Shown here: positions 15,611 to 24,239 of the stretch, piece after piece
Numbering within the stretch: position 1 is the stretch's first letter
How the letters are laid out: every line of letters begins with the position of its first letter
Origin: Gammaproteobacteria bacterium
GTDB lineage: Bacteria > Pseudomonadota > Gammaproteobacteria > Steroidobacterales > Steroidobacteraceae
DNA length: 36,094 nt
Assembly: GCA_029865465.1 (NCBI GenBank)
Contig: JAOUGW010000007.1
Coordinates: forward strand, 1-36,094
Direction of reading: 5' to 3'
Made by a program: the position numbers and the translations under genes
Notes under the pieces: model-generated
Database searches by the model: none
What the model was told of the DNA's origin: nothing
Seen by the model: only the letters and a program-made list of their open reading frames with translations

Positions 15611-16600
15611 TCAGCCAGCGACGGCGGCGGCTTGCTCCGGCACGATGCCGAGCCGTTCGAACAGCTGCTCGTCGTGGCTGCGGCCGGGATTCGGCGTGGT
15701 GAGCAGGCGGTCGCCGTAGAAAATGGAGTTGGCGCCGGCGAGGAAGCAGAGCGCCTGCACGGCATCGCTCATGTCGGTGCGGCCAGCGGAAAGGCGCACG
15801 TACGACCTCGGCATCAGCAGCCGCGCCGTCGCGATCGCGCGCACCAGATCGAACGGATCGAGTTCGGGCAGGCCGTGCAGCGGCGTGCCCGGCACCTGCA
15901 CCAGCTGGTTGATCGGCACGCTCTGCGGATGCTGCGGCAGGGTCGCGAGCGTATGCAGCAGCGCCACGCGATCAGCCTCGGATTCACCCATGCCGAGGAT
16001 GCCGCCACAGCACACGCTGATGCCGGCGTCACGCACGGCCTGCAAGGTGTCGAGGCGATCCTGGTACGTGCGCGTCGTGATGACCTCGCCGTAGAACTCC
16101 TTCGACGTGTCGAGGTTGTGGTTGTAGTAGTCGAGTCCCGCGTCCTTCAGCTCCGTCGCCTGCTGCGGTGTCAGCATGCCCGCCGTCGCGCACGTCTCGA
16201 GTCCCAGCGCGCGCACTTCCTGCACCATGCGCTTGATCTGCTCCAGCTGCTTCGGTTTCGGGCTGCGATACGCCGCGCCCATGCAGAACCGGGTGGCGCC
16301 GCTCGCCTTCGCGGCCTTCGCGGCTTCGACCACGGCGCTCACGTCGAGCAACTGTTCGCGGTCGAGCCCGGTGTCGTAACGCACGCTCTGCGGGCAGTAC
16401 TTGCAGTCCTCCGGGCAGGCGCCCGTCTTCACGGACAGCAACGTGCTGACCTGCACCTGGTTCGGCACGAAGTTGTCGCGATGCACGCGCTGCGCGTGGA
16501 AAAGCAGGTCGCTGAACGGCGCCGTGTAGATCGCACGCGCCTCCTCGAGCGTCCAGTCGGTGCGTACGGTGCCGAGCAGGCTCAGGTCAGGCGCGGGCAT
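15611..16600 (-). CDS. bioB: Biotin synthase (radical SAM)
   Basis: Inserts sulfur into dethiobiotin using a radical-SAM [4Fe-4S] cluster and a sacrificial [2Fe-2S] cluster. The track ORF is 39 codons too long; the ATG of [16 protein letters not shown] gives 329 aa, near the family norm. The [4Fe-4S] ligands are C62, C66 and C69 in CPEDCKYC. Other signatures are [19 protein letters not shown] and [11 protein letters not shown]. It is the promoter-proximal gene of the biotin operon and is divergent from comF; the 116-bp gap carries the promoter and BirA-like operator. Confidence 0.97.
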   Translation of the reverse strand: MPAPDLSLLGTVRTDWTLEEARAIYTAPFSDLLFHAQRVHRDNFVPNQVQVSTLLSVKTGACPEDCKYCPQSVRYDTGLDREQLLDVSAVVEAAKAAKASGATRFCMGAAYRSPKPKQLEQIKRMVQEVRALGLETCATAGMLTPQQATELKDAGLDYYNHNLDTSKEFYGEVITTRTYQDRLDTLQAVRDAGISVCCGGILGMGESEADRVALLHTLATLPQHPQSVPINQLVQVPGTPLHGLPELDPFDLVRAIATARLLMPRSYVRLSAGRTDMSDAVQALCFLAGANSIFYGDRLLTTPNPGRSHDEQLFERLGIVPEQAAAVAG

Positions 16601-16684
16601 GGTGAGAATCTCGCAGCAGTGGGCAGAAACACCGCAGGCATCGGGCAGACAGGCGGCCCACGCTGTGCGGAGCAGCGTCCGGGC

Positions 16685-16713
16685 AGTATTCGGACCCCGG
16701 CCAACCCTGTCAA
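16685..16713 (-). promoter_or_regulatory. Sigma70-type promoter of the biotin operon
   Basis: On the minus strand, a perfect -35 box TTGACA (16713-16708) is followed by a 17-bp spacer and AATACT as the -10 box (16690-16685, four of six to consensus). Transcription would begin near 16678, leaving a leader of about 78 nt before bioB. The -35 box lies within the left half of the BirA-like operator. Confidence 0.65.
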
Positions 16714-16739
16714 CCAATGCGCCGCAGCCAGGTTTACAC
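16707..16739. promoter_or_regulatory. Candidate BirA biotin operator
   Basis: CTGTCAACC-N15-GGTTTACAC, compared with the biotin-regulon consensus TTGTAAACC-N14/15-GGTTTACAA: 15 of 18 half-site positions match and the spacing is right. It overlaps the bioB -35 box, where bound BirA-biotinyl-AMP would block RNA polymerase, and also spans the comF start codon. It requires a BirA with a DNA-binding domain, which is not in this window. Confidence 0.65.
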
Positions 16740-17460
16740 GCTCATTGATCGCTGCGCGGGGTGGGTGCTGCCACCGCGCTGCGTCCTGTGCCGCCGTCCC
16801 GGGCAACCCCCGGCATACGACCTGTGTGCGGACTGCGAGGCCGAAATCCCGGTGGTGCCGGACCCGTGCCGGCGCTGCGGACTGCCGCGCGACGCGGAAG
16901 CCGGCGCATCCGACCACGGTTGCGCGCAATGCCGTGCGCTCGACCTGCCGTACTCCCGGTGTGTGGCTCCGTGGGCCTATGAGTTTCCGGTGACGCAGCT
17001 GGTGCAGGCACTCAAGTACCAAGGCGCCCTGGCGAACGCGCGGGTCTTCGGCACGTGCATGGTCGCGCAGGCACTGCGTGAGCAAGCCGACCCATGGCAA
17101 AGAGCGGCACTGGTCGTGCCGATGCCCTTGCACCCGTCGCGGCTGGTCGAACGGGGCTTCAACCAGTCGCACGAAATCGCGCGGGTCGTGTCGCGCCTGC
17201 TGGACCTGCGGCTCGCAGGCCCGGGATTGCGCCGGATACGCAGCACGGCGCCGCAGGTCGGACTCTCGCGCCGGGAACGCGCCGGCAACCTGAGCGGGGC
17301 TTTTGCCGCCGACTCCAGCGTCGTGGCGGGCCAGCAGGTTCTGCTGATTGACGACGTCGTCACCACGGGCAGTACCGTTGCGACGGCCGCACAGGCCTTG
17401 CTCGTTGCCGGTGCATCCGGGGTCGTGGTGTGGGCACTGGCGAGAGCGACGCAGTGCTGA
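16717..17460 (+). CDS. comF: ComF family phosphoribosyltransferase-like protein
   Basis: 247 aa. The N-terminal ~75 residues form a zinc-ribbon-like region with Cys pairs (CVLC, CADC, CRRC, CAQC). The C-terminal part is a type I phosphoribosyltransferase fold with the PRPP loop [14 protein letters not shown] and the family segment [11 protein letters not shown]. ComF proteins are needed for natural transformation in several bacteria, where they act in the cytoplasm on incoming single-stranded DNA. In gammaproteobacteria the gene is commonly divergent from bioB, exactly as here. The start codon lies inside the candidate BirA operator, so biotin could also affect comF. Confidence 0.93.
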   Translation: MRRSQVYTLIDRCAGWVLPPRCVLCRRPGQPPAYDLCADCEAEIPVVPDPCRRCGLPRDAEAGASDHGCAQCRALDLPYSRCVAPWAYEFPVTQLVQALKYQGALANARVFGTCMVAQALREQADPWQRAALVVPMPLHPSRLVERGFNQSHEIARVVSRLLDLRLAGPGLRRIRSTAPQVGLSRRERAGNLSGAFAADSSVVAGQQVLLIDDVVTTGSTVATAAQALLVAGASGVVVWALARATQC

Positions 17461-17557
17461 ACCCCGCTGCGCCCCGCCGGCGAAAGGCCAGCGACCCGAC
17501 CGGCTACACTAGCGGCTTCTGGTCAGCCAGGCGCGCTCGCCCACAGAAAACGGACTC

Positions 17558-20341
17558 ATGTTGCTGTCCCTCGTAATCCTGATCCCGCTGCTGGGCGCGT
17601 GGCTGCCGGCGGCGCTGTCGCGGGCCCTGGGGGTCGACCCGGCGCGCACGGCTGCCGCCCTGGCGGCTGCATCGCTCGCGCTCGTCCTCAGCCAGGCTCC
17701 GAGCGTGCTCGCCGGCGCGACGCTGGTGAGCGGTTGGTCGTGGATCCCCGAGGCGGGACTCAACGCCACCTTCAGGCTGGACGGTTTCGGGTTGCTGTTT
17801 GCCCTGCTGATCCTGGGCATCGGGCTGCTGGTCATCCTGTATTCCCGCTACTACCTGTCGCCCGAGGAGCCCAAGGAGCGCTTCTACGGGCTGCTGCTGC
17901 TCTTCATGGGCGCGATGCTCGGGGTGGTGCTCGCTGAGAACCTGCTGCTCCTCGTCACGTTCTGGGAACTGACCAGCCTCAGCTCGTTCCTGCTGATCGG
18001 ATTCTGGCGGCACGACGCGGACGCGCGACGCGGCGCCCGCCTCGCGCTCATGGTGACCGGTGCGGGGGGCCTGGCGCTTCTCGCCGGGGTGCTGCTGATC
18101 GGCCACGTCGTGGGCAGCTTCGAGCTGTCGGACGTGCTGGCGTCGGGGCCTGTCATCAAGGCGCACCCCCTGTACGAAACCATGCTCGTGCTGGTGCTGC
18201 TCGGGGCCTTCACCAAGTCGGCGCAGTTCCCGTTCCATTTCTGGCTGCCGCACGCCATGGCGGCACCCACACCAGTCAGCGCCTACCTGCATTCGGCCAC
18301 CATGGTGAAGGCCGGCATCTTCCTGCTCGGGCGGCTGTTTCCCGCGTTCGCGGGGACCGAGACCTGGTTCTACATCGTCAGCGGCGTCGGTCTCACGACG
18401 CAGCTGTTCGCAGCCTACGTCGCGCTGTTCCGCCACGACCTCAAGGGACTGCTGGCCTACTCGACGGTCAGCCACCTCGGCCTGATCACGCTGCTGTTCG
18501 GGTTCGGCACGCCGGCCGGCGCCGTCGCCGCGGTGTTCCACATCATCAATCACGCGGTATTCAAGGCTTCGCTGTTCATGGCGGCCGGGATCGTCGACCA
18601 CGAGACCGGCACACGCGACATGCGGCGGCTGAGCGGGCTCGCACGTTTCATGCCCTGGACCGCTGCACTCGCCACGGTCGCTGCGGGCGCGATGGCGGGC
18701 GTACCCCTGCTGAACGGCTTCCTCAGCAAGGAAATGTTTTTCGCGGAGACGCTGCAGGTGCAGTGGCTGGGCTCGCGCTACTGGGTGCTGCCCGTCGCGG
18801 CGACGCTTGCCAGCGTCTTCACGGTGGCCTATTCCACCCGTTTCGTCCACGACGTGTTCTTCGGCCCACCACCCCAGGGGCTCGCGCGCGTGCCGCACGC
18901 GCCGCCGCGCTGGATGAAGGTACCGGTCGAGATCCTCGTGGGACTCTGCCTGCTGGTTGGGCTCCTGCCGGGCCTGATCGTGGACCCGCTGTTGGGGGCA
19001 GCGGGCGGTGCCGTGTTGCAGGCGCCGCTGCCGGAGTATTCCCTGGCCCTGTGGCACGGGTTCGACCTGCCGGTGCTCATGAGCGTGGTCGCGCTCGTCG
19101 GGGGCGCGAGCATCTATTTCGCGCGACGCTATTACTTCGGCCTGCATGGGTACCGCCAGCAAGGCTATGACGGACGGGCCCTGGTGGAGGGGCTTGTTGC
19201 GCTCGCCGTCGCGGGATCACGGCGACTGGTCGACCGCATCGCCAACGCCTCGCTGCAGCGCTACGTGCTGTTGCTCCTGCTTGCCACGCTCGGCGTCGGG
19301 TTCGTCGGCGCGCGCGGCCTGTCGCTGGCGCCTATCGACGCCACGCCGCCGCCGGACGCGCTCGCCGTCGCACTCACGGCGGCCCTCGTGTTCGCAGCTG
19401 TCGCGGCGACGGCCCTGCACGCGCGGAGGCTGCTCGCGCTCGTGCTGATCGGCGTCGTCGGTCTCGTCGTCTCGCTGGCCTTCGTGCGGTTCTCCGCTCC
19501 GGACCTCGCCCTGACGCAGTTGCTGGTCGAGATCGTCACGGTCCTGCTGCTGCTGCTCGCGCTGTACTTCATGCCGGCGGAGAGCCCACGCGAGTCGTCG
19601 GGGCTGCGGCGTGCGCGTGACGCCGTGGTCGCCATCGCGGCCGGCCTTGGCGCAGGGCTGCTGGCATGGGCCGTGCTGACACGCCCCTTCAGCACGATCG
19701 CCTGGTATTACCTGGAAAATGCAAAACCGCAGGGCGGCGGCTACAACGTGGTCAACGTCATCCTCGTCGACTTCCGCGGGTTCGACACGCTCGGTGAAAT
19801 CACCGTGCTCGGCATCGCCGCCGTGGCGATCGTCGCGCTGCTGCAGGAACTCAAGCTCGATGCACCCCAGCGGGACTGGGACGGCCGTCCGTGGGCGACC
19901 GAGCGCCATCCGCTGATGCTGCGGGTGCTGGCGCGCCCGCTGCTGCCGTTGGCGCTGCTGGTGTCGGTATACCTGTTCCTGCGTGGCCACAACGCCCCGG
20001 GTGGCGGCTTCATCGCCGGCCTCGTCACGGGCACGGCGATCCTGCTGCAGTACGTGGCGTACGGCAGTGACTGGGCCCGGGAACGCCTGCCGTGGAACTA
20101 TTCGACAGCGATTGCGCTCGGCCTGCTGCTCGCCACGGCGACCGGCCTCGCGAGCTGGGCGTTCGGCGCGCCGTTCCTGACGTCGACCTTCGGCTACGTC
20201 CACTGGCCCGTGGTCGGCGAGTTCGAACTCGCGAGCGCCATGATGTTCGACCTCGGCATCTACGTCGTCGTGGTCGGCGTCGTGATGGTGATCGTCGGAC
20301 GACTCGGGGCGCTATCCGGCCCAGCCGCGAGGGGTTCCTGA
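17558..20341 (+). CDS. mrpA: Mrp Na+/H+ antiporter subunit A with fused subunit B domain
   Basis: The Mrp complex exchanges cytoplasmic Na+ (or Li+/K+) for external H+ and is related to complex I. The 927-aa protein has a NuoL-like N-terminal part with the key charged residues E137 (TFWELTSLSSFLL) and K220 (FTKSAQFPFHFWLPHAM), then the MrpA-specific and NuoJ-like region. The last ~150 residues (PLALLVSVYLFLRGHNAPGGGFIAGLVTG) correspond to MrpB, which explains why no separate mrpB follows. Fused A-B subunits are known in proteobacteria. The gene leads a compact mrpA-C-D-E-F-G operon 97 bp after comF. Confidence 0.95.
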   Translation: MLLSLVILIPLLGAWLPAALSRALGVDPARTAAALAAASLALVLSQAPSVLAGATLVSGWSWIPEAGLNATFRLDGFGLLFALLILGIGLLVILYSRYYLSPEEPKERFYGLLLLFMGAMLGVVLAENLLLLVTFWELTSLSSFLLIGFWRHDADARRGARLALMVTGAGGLALLAGVLLIGHVVGSFELSDVLASGPVIKAHPLYETMLVLVLLGAFTKSAQFPFHFWLPHAMAAPTPVSAYLHSATMVKAGIFLLGRLFPAFAGTETWFYIVSGVGLTTQLFAAYVALFRHDLKGLLAYSTVSHLGLITLLFGFGTPAGAVAAVFHIINHAVFKASLFMAAGIVDHETGTRDMRRLSGLARFMPWTAALATVAAGAMAGVPLLNGFLSKEMFFAETLQVQWLGSRYWVLPVAATLASVFTVAYSTRFVHDVFFGPPPQGLARVPHAPPRWMKVPVEILVGLCLLVGLLPGLIVDPLLGAAGGAVLQAPLPEYSLALWHGFDLPVLMSVVALVGGASIYFARRYYFGLHGYRQQGYDGRALVEGLVALAVAGSRRLVDRIANASLQRYVLLLLLATLGVGFVGARGLSLAPIDATPPPDALAVALTAALVFAAVAATALHARRLLALVLIGVVGLVVSLAFVRFSAPDLALTQLLVEIVTVLLLLLALYFMPAESPRESSGLRRARDAVVAIAAGLGAGLLAWAVLTRPFSTIAWYYLENAKPQGGGYNVVNVILVDFRGFDTLGEITVLGIAAVAIVALLQELKLDAPQRDWDGRPWATERHPLMLRVLARPLLPLALLVSVYLFLRGHNAPGGGFIAGLVTGTAILLQYVAYGSDWARERLPWNYSTAIALGLLLATATGLASWAFGAPFLTSTFGYVHWPVVGEFELASAMMFDLGIYVVVVGVVMVIVGRLGALSGPAARGS

Positions 20342-20342
20342 C

Positions 20343-20669
20343 ATGGAGGCGCTCTTCGCCATCGCCATCGGCACGCTGACGTCCTGCGCGGTGTACCTGC
20401 TGCTCCGCGCGCGGACCTATCCCGTGCTGCTGGGGCTGACGCTGCTCTCCTATGCGGTGAACCTCTTCCTGTTCGCGTCGGGCCGCCTCGTCATGGCCAG
20501 CGCGCCGCTCACGGACCAGGGCCTCGAGCGTTTTCCGGACCCGATCCCGCAGGCTCTGGTGCTGACGGCAATCGTGATCGGCTTCGGCATGACCGCGCTG
20601 ATGGTCGTCCTGGCATTGCGCGCCATCCATGCCACGGGCGGCGATCACGTCGACGGAGGTGAGCGTTGA
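20343..20669 (+). CDS. mrpC: Mrp antiporter subunit C
   Basis: 108-aa NuoK-like membrane subunit with three TM segments (about 3-22, 27-47, 76-97). Signatures are YPVLLGLTLLSYAVNLFLFASG and DPIPQALVLTAIVIGFGMTALM, both typical of MnhC/MrpC. It starts one base after the mrpA stop codon and its stop overlaps the TTG start of mrpD, so translation of A, C and D is probably coupled. Confidence 0.95.
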   Translation: MEALFAIAIGTLTSCAVYLLLRARTYPVLLGLTLLSYAVNLFLFASGRLVMASAPLTDQGLERFPDPIPQALVLTAIVIGFGMTALMVVLALRAIHATGGDHVDGGER

Positions 20670-22207
20670 ATCACCTGCCGATCGTCCCGATCCTGCTGCC
20701 GCTGATCGCGGGCAGCGTGCTGCTGCTGTCGACGAAATGGTCTCCGAACGCGCGTCATGCATTCAGCCTCGCCGCGGTCGTCGGCCAGCTGGCGGCCGCG
20801 AGCATGCTGTTCGTTACGGTCAGGGAGGGCCCGGTGCTGGTGTACGCGCTTGGGGGCTGGGCCCCGCCGTTCGGCATCGTGCTGGTCGTGGACCGGCTGG
20901 CCGCGGCGCTGCTCGTGCTGGCGGGAATAGTCGCCTGTGCGAGCCTGCTGTACGCCGTCGCCCGCGATACGGAGACGTCGGCTCAGCGATTCCTCGCGTT
21001 GTTCCAGTTCCAGTTGCTCGGCATCCAGGGCGCGTTCCTGACCGGCGACCTGTTCAATCTCTTCGTGTTCTTCGAGGTGCTGCTGATCGCGTCGTACGCG
21101 CTGCTGTTGCACGGCCTGACGGCTGATCGGGTCAAGGCAGCGCTGCACGTGGTGGTGCTCAACCTGATCGGGTCCGCGCTCTTCCTGCTGGGCGTTGCGC
21201 TGATTTACGGCGTGGCCGGCACGCTGAACTTCGCGGACCTCGCCCGGGCCATCCCGGCGCTGACGAGCGCCGACGCGCCACTCGCGCGGACTGGCGCGCT
21301 GTTGCTGCTCGTCGTGTTCGCGCTGAAGTCCGCGCTGTTGCCGCTGGGCTTCTGGTTGCCGCGTGCTTACGGTGCGGCCGCGGCTGCGGTCGCCGCGCTC
21401 TTCGCCGTGCTGACGAAAGTCGGCGTGTATGCGGTGCTCAGGGTCTACCCACTGGCGTTCGGTCCGCAGGCAGGCGAGCTGGCCAACGTCGCCGAGGCAT
21501 GGCTACTGCCGCTCGCGCTGGCGACATTGGCCTTCGGTGCGCTGGGCGTCCTTGCCGCCCGGTCGCTGCGGATCGCCGCGGGGTGGGTCGTGGTGTACTC
21601 CGTCGGCTCGCTGCTGGTGGCCGTCGCGCTGTTTACCGAAGGTGGCTACGCCGCTGCGATCTACTACCTGGTGCACTCGACGCTCGCGAGCGCGGCGCTG
21701 TTCCTGGTCGTCGACCTGGTCGCTGGCGACCGCACGTCGGCCGGGGATCGGCTCGACACCGCCGACGCAATGCCGCACGGCGCGCTGCTCGGGTCGTTCT
21801 TCTTCATCACGGCCGCGGCCGTGGCGGGCCTGCCGCCGCTGTCCGGCTTCGTCGGCAAGGTTCTCATCCTCGACGCGTCGAGCGGTCACCCGGCCGCCGC
21901 GCTGATCTGGAGCTCGCTGCTAGGCGCCGCACTCGTCGTCATCGTTGCACTCTCCCGCGCCGGCAGCGCCGTCTTCTGGCGCACCCTGTCACCGTCTGGC
22001 GGTGCGCGGGCACCCCGCCCGAGCCTGGCCGCACTGGCCGCTCCCGCGGCGATCCTCGGCTGCATCGCCGCTCTCGTCGCCTGGGGCGGAAGCGCGACGG
22101 CATTTGCACAGGCGGTGGGGCGCGACCTCGCGAAGCCAGCCGTGTATGTCGACGCGGTTCTCGGTGGCGGCCACGCGCAGCCCGATGATCGCCGGAGGCT
22201 GCGATGA
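20666..22207 (+). CDS. mrpD: Mrp antiporter subunit D
   Basis: 513-aa NuoM/N-like antiporter subunit with about 14 TM segments. The conserved glutamate E137 (FFEVLLIASYALLLHG) and lysine K221 (FALKSALLPLGFWLPRAYG) of the proton pathway are present. The start is a TTG that overlaps the mrpC stop (TTGA) and is preceded by GGAGG at good spacing, which decides the start. It overlaps mrpE by ATGA. Confidence 0.95.
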   Translation: MNHLPIVPILLPLIAGSVLLLSTKWSPNARHAFSLAAVVGQLAAASMLFVTVREGPVLVYALGGWAPPFGIVLVVDRLAAALLVLAGIVACASLLYAVARDTETSAQRFLALFQFQLLGIQGAFLTGDLFNLFVFFEVLLIASYALLLHGLTADRVKAALHVVVLNLIGSALFLLGVALIYGVAGTLNFADLARAIPALTSADAPLARTGALLLLVVFALKSALLPLGFWLPRAYGAAAAAVAALFAVLTKVGVYAVLRVYPLAFGPQAGELANVAEAWLLPLALATLAFGALGVLAARSLRIAAGWVVVYSVGSLLVAVALFTEGGYAAAIYYLVHSTLASAALFLVVDLVAGDRTSAGDRLDTADAMPHGALLGSFFFITAAAVAGLPPLSGFVGKVLILDASSGHPAAALIWSSLLGAALVVIVALSRAGSAVFWRTLSPSGGARAPRPSLAALAAPAAILGCIAALVAWGGSATAFAQAVGRDLAKPAVYVDAVLGGGHAQPDDRRRLR

Positions 22208-22710
22208 ACGCAGCGCGACGCTGGCTGCCCCACCCGCTGCTGAGCGCGGTCCTGCTCGTCGCCTGGCTCTGGCTCAACAACAGCATCCACCCCAGTCACG
22301 TCTTGCTCGGTTCGTTGCTGTCGGTCGCGATTCCGTACTTCACGCGGCATTTCTGGCCCGAGCCGATCGCGGTCGACCGGCCGCTGCGGGTCATCCAGTA
22401 CGTCGCCGTCGTCTGCTACGACGTCGTGCTCGCGAACCTGCAGCTGGCCGTGCTGATCCTCGGCCCCGTATCGCGATTGCGCCCCACGTTCGTGCGGGTG
22501 CCGCTCGACCTCCGCACGGACTTTGCGATCACCGTGCTTGCCTCGACGGTCACGCTCACGCCCGGCACGGTCTCTGTCGACGTCGAGGGCGATCCTGTCG
22601 CCGGCCGCCGGCTCGTGGTGCACGTGCTGCGCTGCGTCGATGCGGAAGAAATGGTGCGGGCGATCAAGGACCGGTACGAGGGCCGCCTGCAGGAGATACT
22701 GGAATGCTGA
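22204..22710 (+). CDS. mrpE: Mrp antiporter subunit E
   Basis: 168 aa. Two N-terminal hydrophobic segments (PLLSAVLLVAWLWLNNSIHPSHVLLGSLLSVAIPYFTR) are followed by a cytoplasmic domain with VYVAVVCYDVVLANLQLA-like helix and the MrpE signature DFAITVLASTVTLTPGTVSVDVEGD. It lies between D and F with overlapping start and stop codons on both sides. MrpE is needed for assembly of the full complex but is not itself a pump subunit. Confidence 0.94.
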   Translation: MNAARRWLPHPLLSAVLLVAWLWLNNSIHPSHVLLGSLLSVAIPYFTRHFWPEPIAVDRPLRVIQYVAVVCYDVVLANLQLAVLILGPVSRLRPTFVRVPLDLRTDFAITVLASTVTLTPGTVSVDVEGDPVAGRRLVVHVLRCVDAEEMVRAIKDRYEGRLQEILEC

Positions 22711-22973
22711 ATCACGCAATCGACATCGCCTTCGGCCTGCTCGGCCTTTCGGTCGTGTTCACGCTGGTGCGCCTGGTTCTCGGGCCCGACATCCTCGACC
22801 GCGTGCTCGCCCTCGACACGCTCTATGTCAACAGCGCGGCCATGCTGGTGATCTACGGGCTCGAGCTGGGCACCGGTCGCTACTACGAAGCCGCGCTGCT
22901 GATCGCGATGCTCGGCTTCGTCACGACCGTCGTGCTGTGCAAGTACATCACGCGCGGCGACGTCATCGAATAG
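22704..22973 (+). CDS. mrpF: Mrp antiporter subunit F
   Basis: 89-aa three-TM protein beginning MLNHAIDIAFGLLGLSVVFTLVRLVLGPDILDRVLALDTL; the GPDxxDRVLALD motif is the hallmark of MrpF/PhaF. The ATG lies within the last codons of mrpE (7-bp overlap), well inside the longer ORF shown in the track. It is followed after 8 bp by mrpG. Confidence 0.95.
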   Translation: MLNHAIDIAFGLLGLSVVFTLVRLVLGPDILDRVLALDTLYVNSAAMLVIYGLELGTGRYYEAALLIAMLGFVTTVVLCKYITRGDVIE

Positions 22974-22981
22974 GAGGCTTC

Positions 22982-23326
22982 GTGTCGACGATTCCCTGGC
23001 TGGAAGCAATCGTGGCGGCGCTGGTCGTGATCGGCGCCGGGTTCACGCTCATCGGCTCGCTCGGCCTCATGCGCATGCCGGATTTCTTCACGCGCCTGCA
23101 CGGCCCGTCGAAGGCCACGACCATCGGCATCGGCAGCCTGCTGGTCGCTTCGGCGCTGTACCTGAGTACGCTGGGCGGCGGGCTGTCAGTGCACGAGTTC
23201 CTGATTTCCCTGTTCATCGCGATCACGTCGCCGGTGGGCTCGCATCTGCTCGCCAAGGCGGCGCGGCACCGGCGGCTGCCGGGATCCGAGGGCTGGGTCG
23301 AACCCGATCAGGCCCGGAACAGGTAA
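22982..23326 (+). CDS. mrpG: Mrp antiporter subunit G
   Basis: 114-aa three-TM protein with the MrpG signature GSLGLMRMPDFFTRLHGPSKATTIG. The GTG start is fixed by a strong TAGGAGG ribosome binding site that includes the mrpF stop codon region. The C-terminal tail (ARHRRLPGSEGWVEPDQARNR) is hydrophilic. The last 19 bp overlap the 3' end of the convergent ubiA gene, so the two operons share their termini and no separate terminator is visible. Confidence 0.94.
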   Translation: MSTIPWLEAIVAALVVIGAGFTLIGSLGLMRMPDFFTRLHGPSKATTIGIGSLLVASALYLSTLGGGLSVHEFLISLFIAITSPVGSHLLAKAARHRRLPGSEGWVEPDQARNR

Positions 23327-24228
23327 TCGAGCAGGATGCCGCCGAACACGGCGAGGCCGAACAGGTTGTTGTTCAGGAAAGCGCGGAAGCAGTCCGCCGG
23401 GTCGCGCCGGCGGATCAGGTATTGCTGGTGCAGGGAGCTGGCCGCCGCGATGGCGAGACCCAGCCAGTACCAGCGACCGAGCTGCGCGAGGTAACCCGCG
23501 AGCGCGAGCAGGACCAGCGTGCCGGCCTGCAGCAGTGCGACGATCCCGCGATCCGCGCGGCCGAACAGGATCGCCGACGAACGGATGCCGATCACCAGGT
23601 CGTCCTCGCGATCGACCATCGCGTAGATCGTGTCGTACGCCGTGGTCCACAGCACGCCCGCCACGAACAGCACCCACGCGACCAGCGGCAACTCGCCGGT
23701 CTGCGCCGCGAAAGCCATCGGCACCGACCACGAGAAGGCGAGGCCCAGGTACGCCTGCGGCAGCGCGAAAAACCGCTTCAGGAACGGGTAGGTCACGGCC
23801 AGCACGCCGCCGATCAGCGCCAGCACCTGCGTCGGGCGATTGAGCGGGATCAGCAGCGCGAGCGCGATCAGTCCCAGCACGGCGAACACGGCCAGTGCCT
23901 CGGCCGGCGACACCACGCCGCGTGCCAGCGGGCGGCTCGCGGTGCGGCGCACGTGCGGATCGAACTCACGGTCCGCGAAGTCGTTGATCACGCAACCGGC
24001 GGCGCGCATCACGAAGGTGCCGAGCAGGAAGATGACGAAGATCTGCTCGTCCGGGTGGCCGTCCGCCGAGATCCAGAGCGCCCACAGCGCGGGCCACAGC
24101 AGCAGCCAGATGCCGATGGGACGGTCGAGCCGCATCAGGCGCGCGTATTCGACGAGCCGGCCGCGCATCCGGGCGAAGCTGCCGACCGGCGCACCGGCGG
24201 ATTTCTCGTGATCGGTCAGGTGGCTCAT
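23308..24228 (-). CDS. ubiA: 4-hydroxybenzoate polyprenyltransferase (ubiquinone synthesis)
   Basis: Attaches the polyprenyl tail to 4-hydroxybenzoate, an early membrane step of ubiquinone synthesis. The 306-aa protein has about eight TM segments, the first Asp-rich motif NDFADREFD at 82-90, and the UbiA-specific LMRLDRPIGIWLLLWPALWAL at 31-51, which separates it from CtaB. The second motif YAMVDREDDLVIGIRSSAILFG is also present. It follows recG by 11 bp and ends the minus-strand block. Confidence 0.96.
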   Translation of the reverse strand: MSHLTDHEKSAGAPVGSFARMRGRLVEYARLMRLDRPIGIWLLLWPALWALWISADGHPDEQIFVIFLLGTFVMRAAGCVINDFADREFDPHVRRTASRPLARGVVSPAEALAVFAVLGLIALALLIPLNRPTQVLALIGGVLAVTYPFLKRFFALPQAYLGLAFSWSVPMAFAAQTGELPLVAWVLFVAGVLWTTAYDTIYAMVDREDDLVIGIRSSAILFGRADRGIVALLQAGTLVLLALAGYLAQLGRWYWLGLAIAAASSLHQQYLIRRRDPADCFRAFLNNNLFGLAVFGGILLDYLFRA

Positions 24229-24239
24229 CGTGGCGATCT

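Noticed and set aside
17504-19162. 552-aa minus-strand ORF
   Set aside because: Antisense to mrpA, with Gln/Arg/Glu-rich shadow composition.
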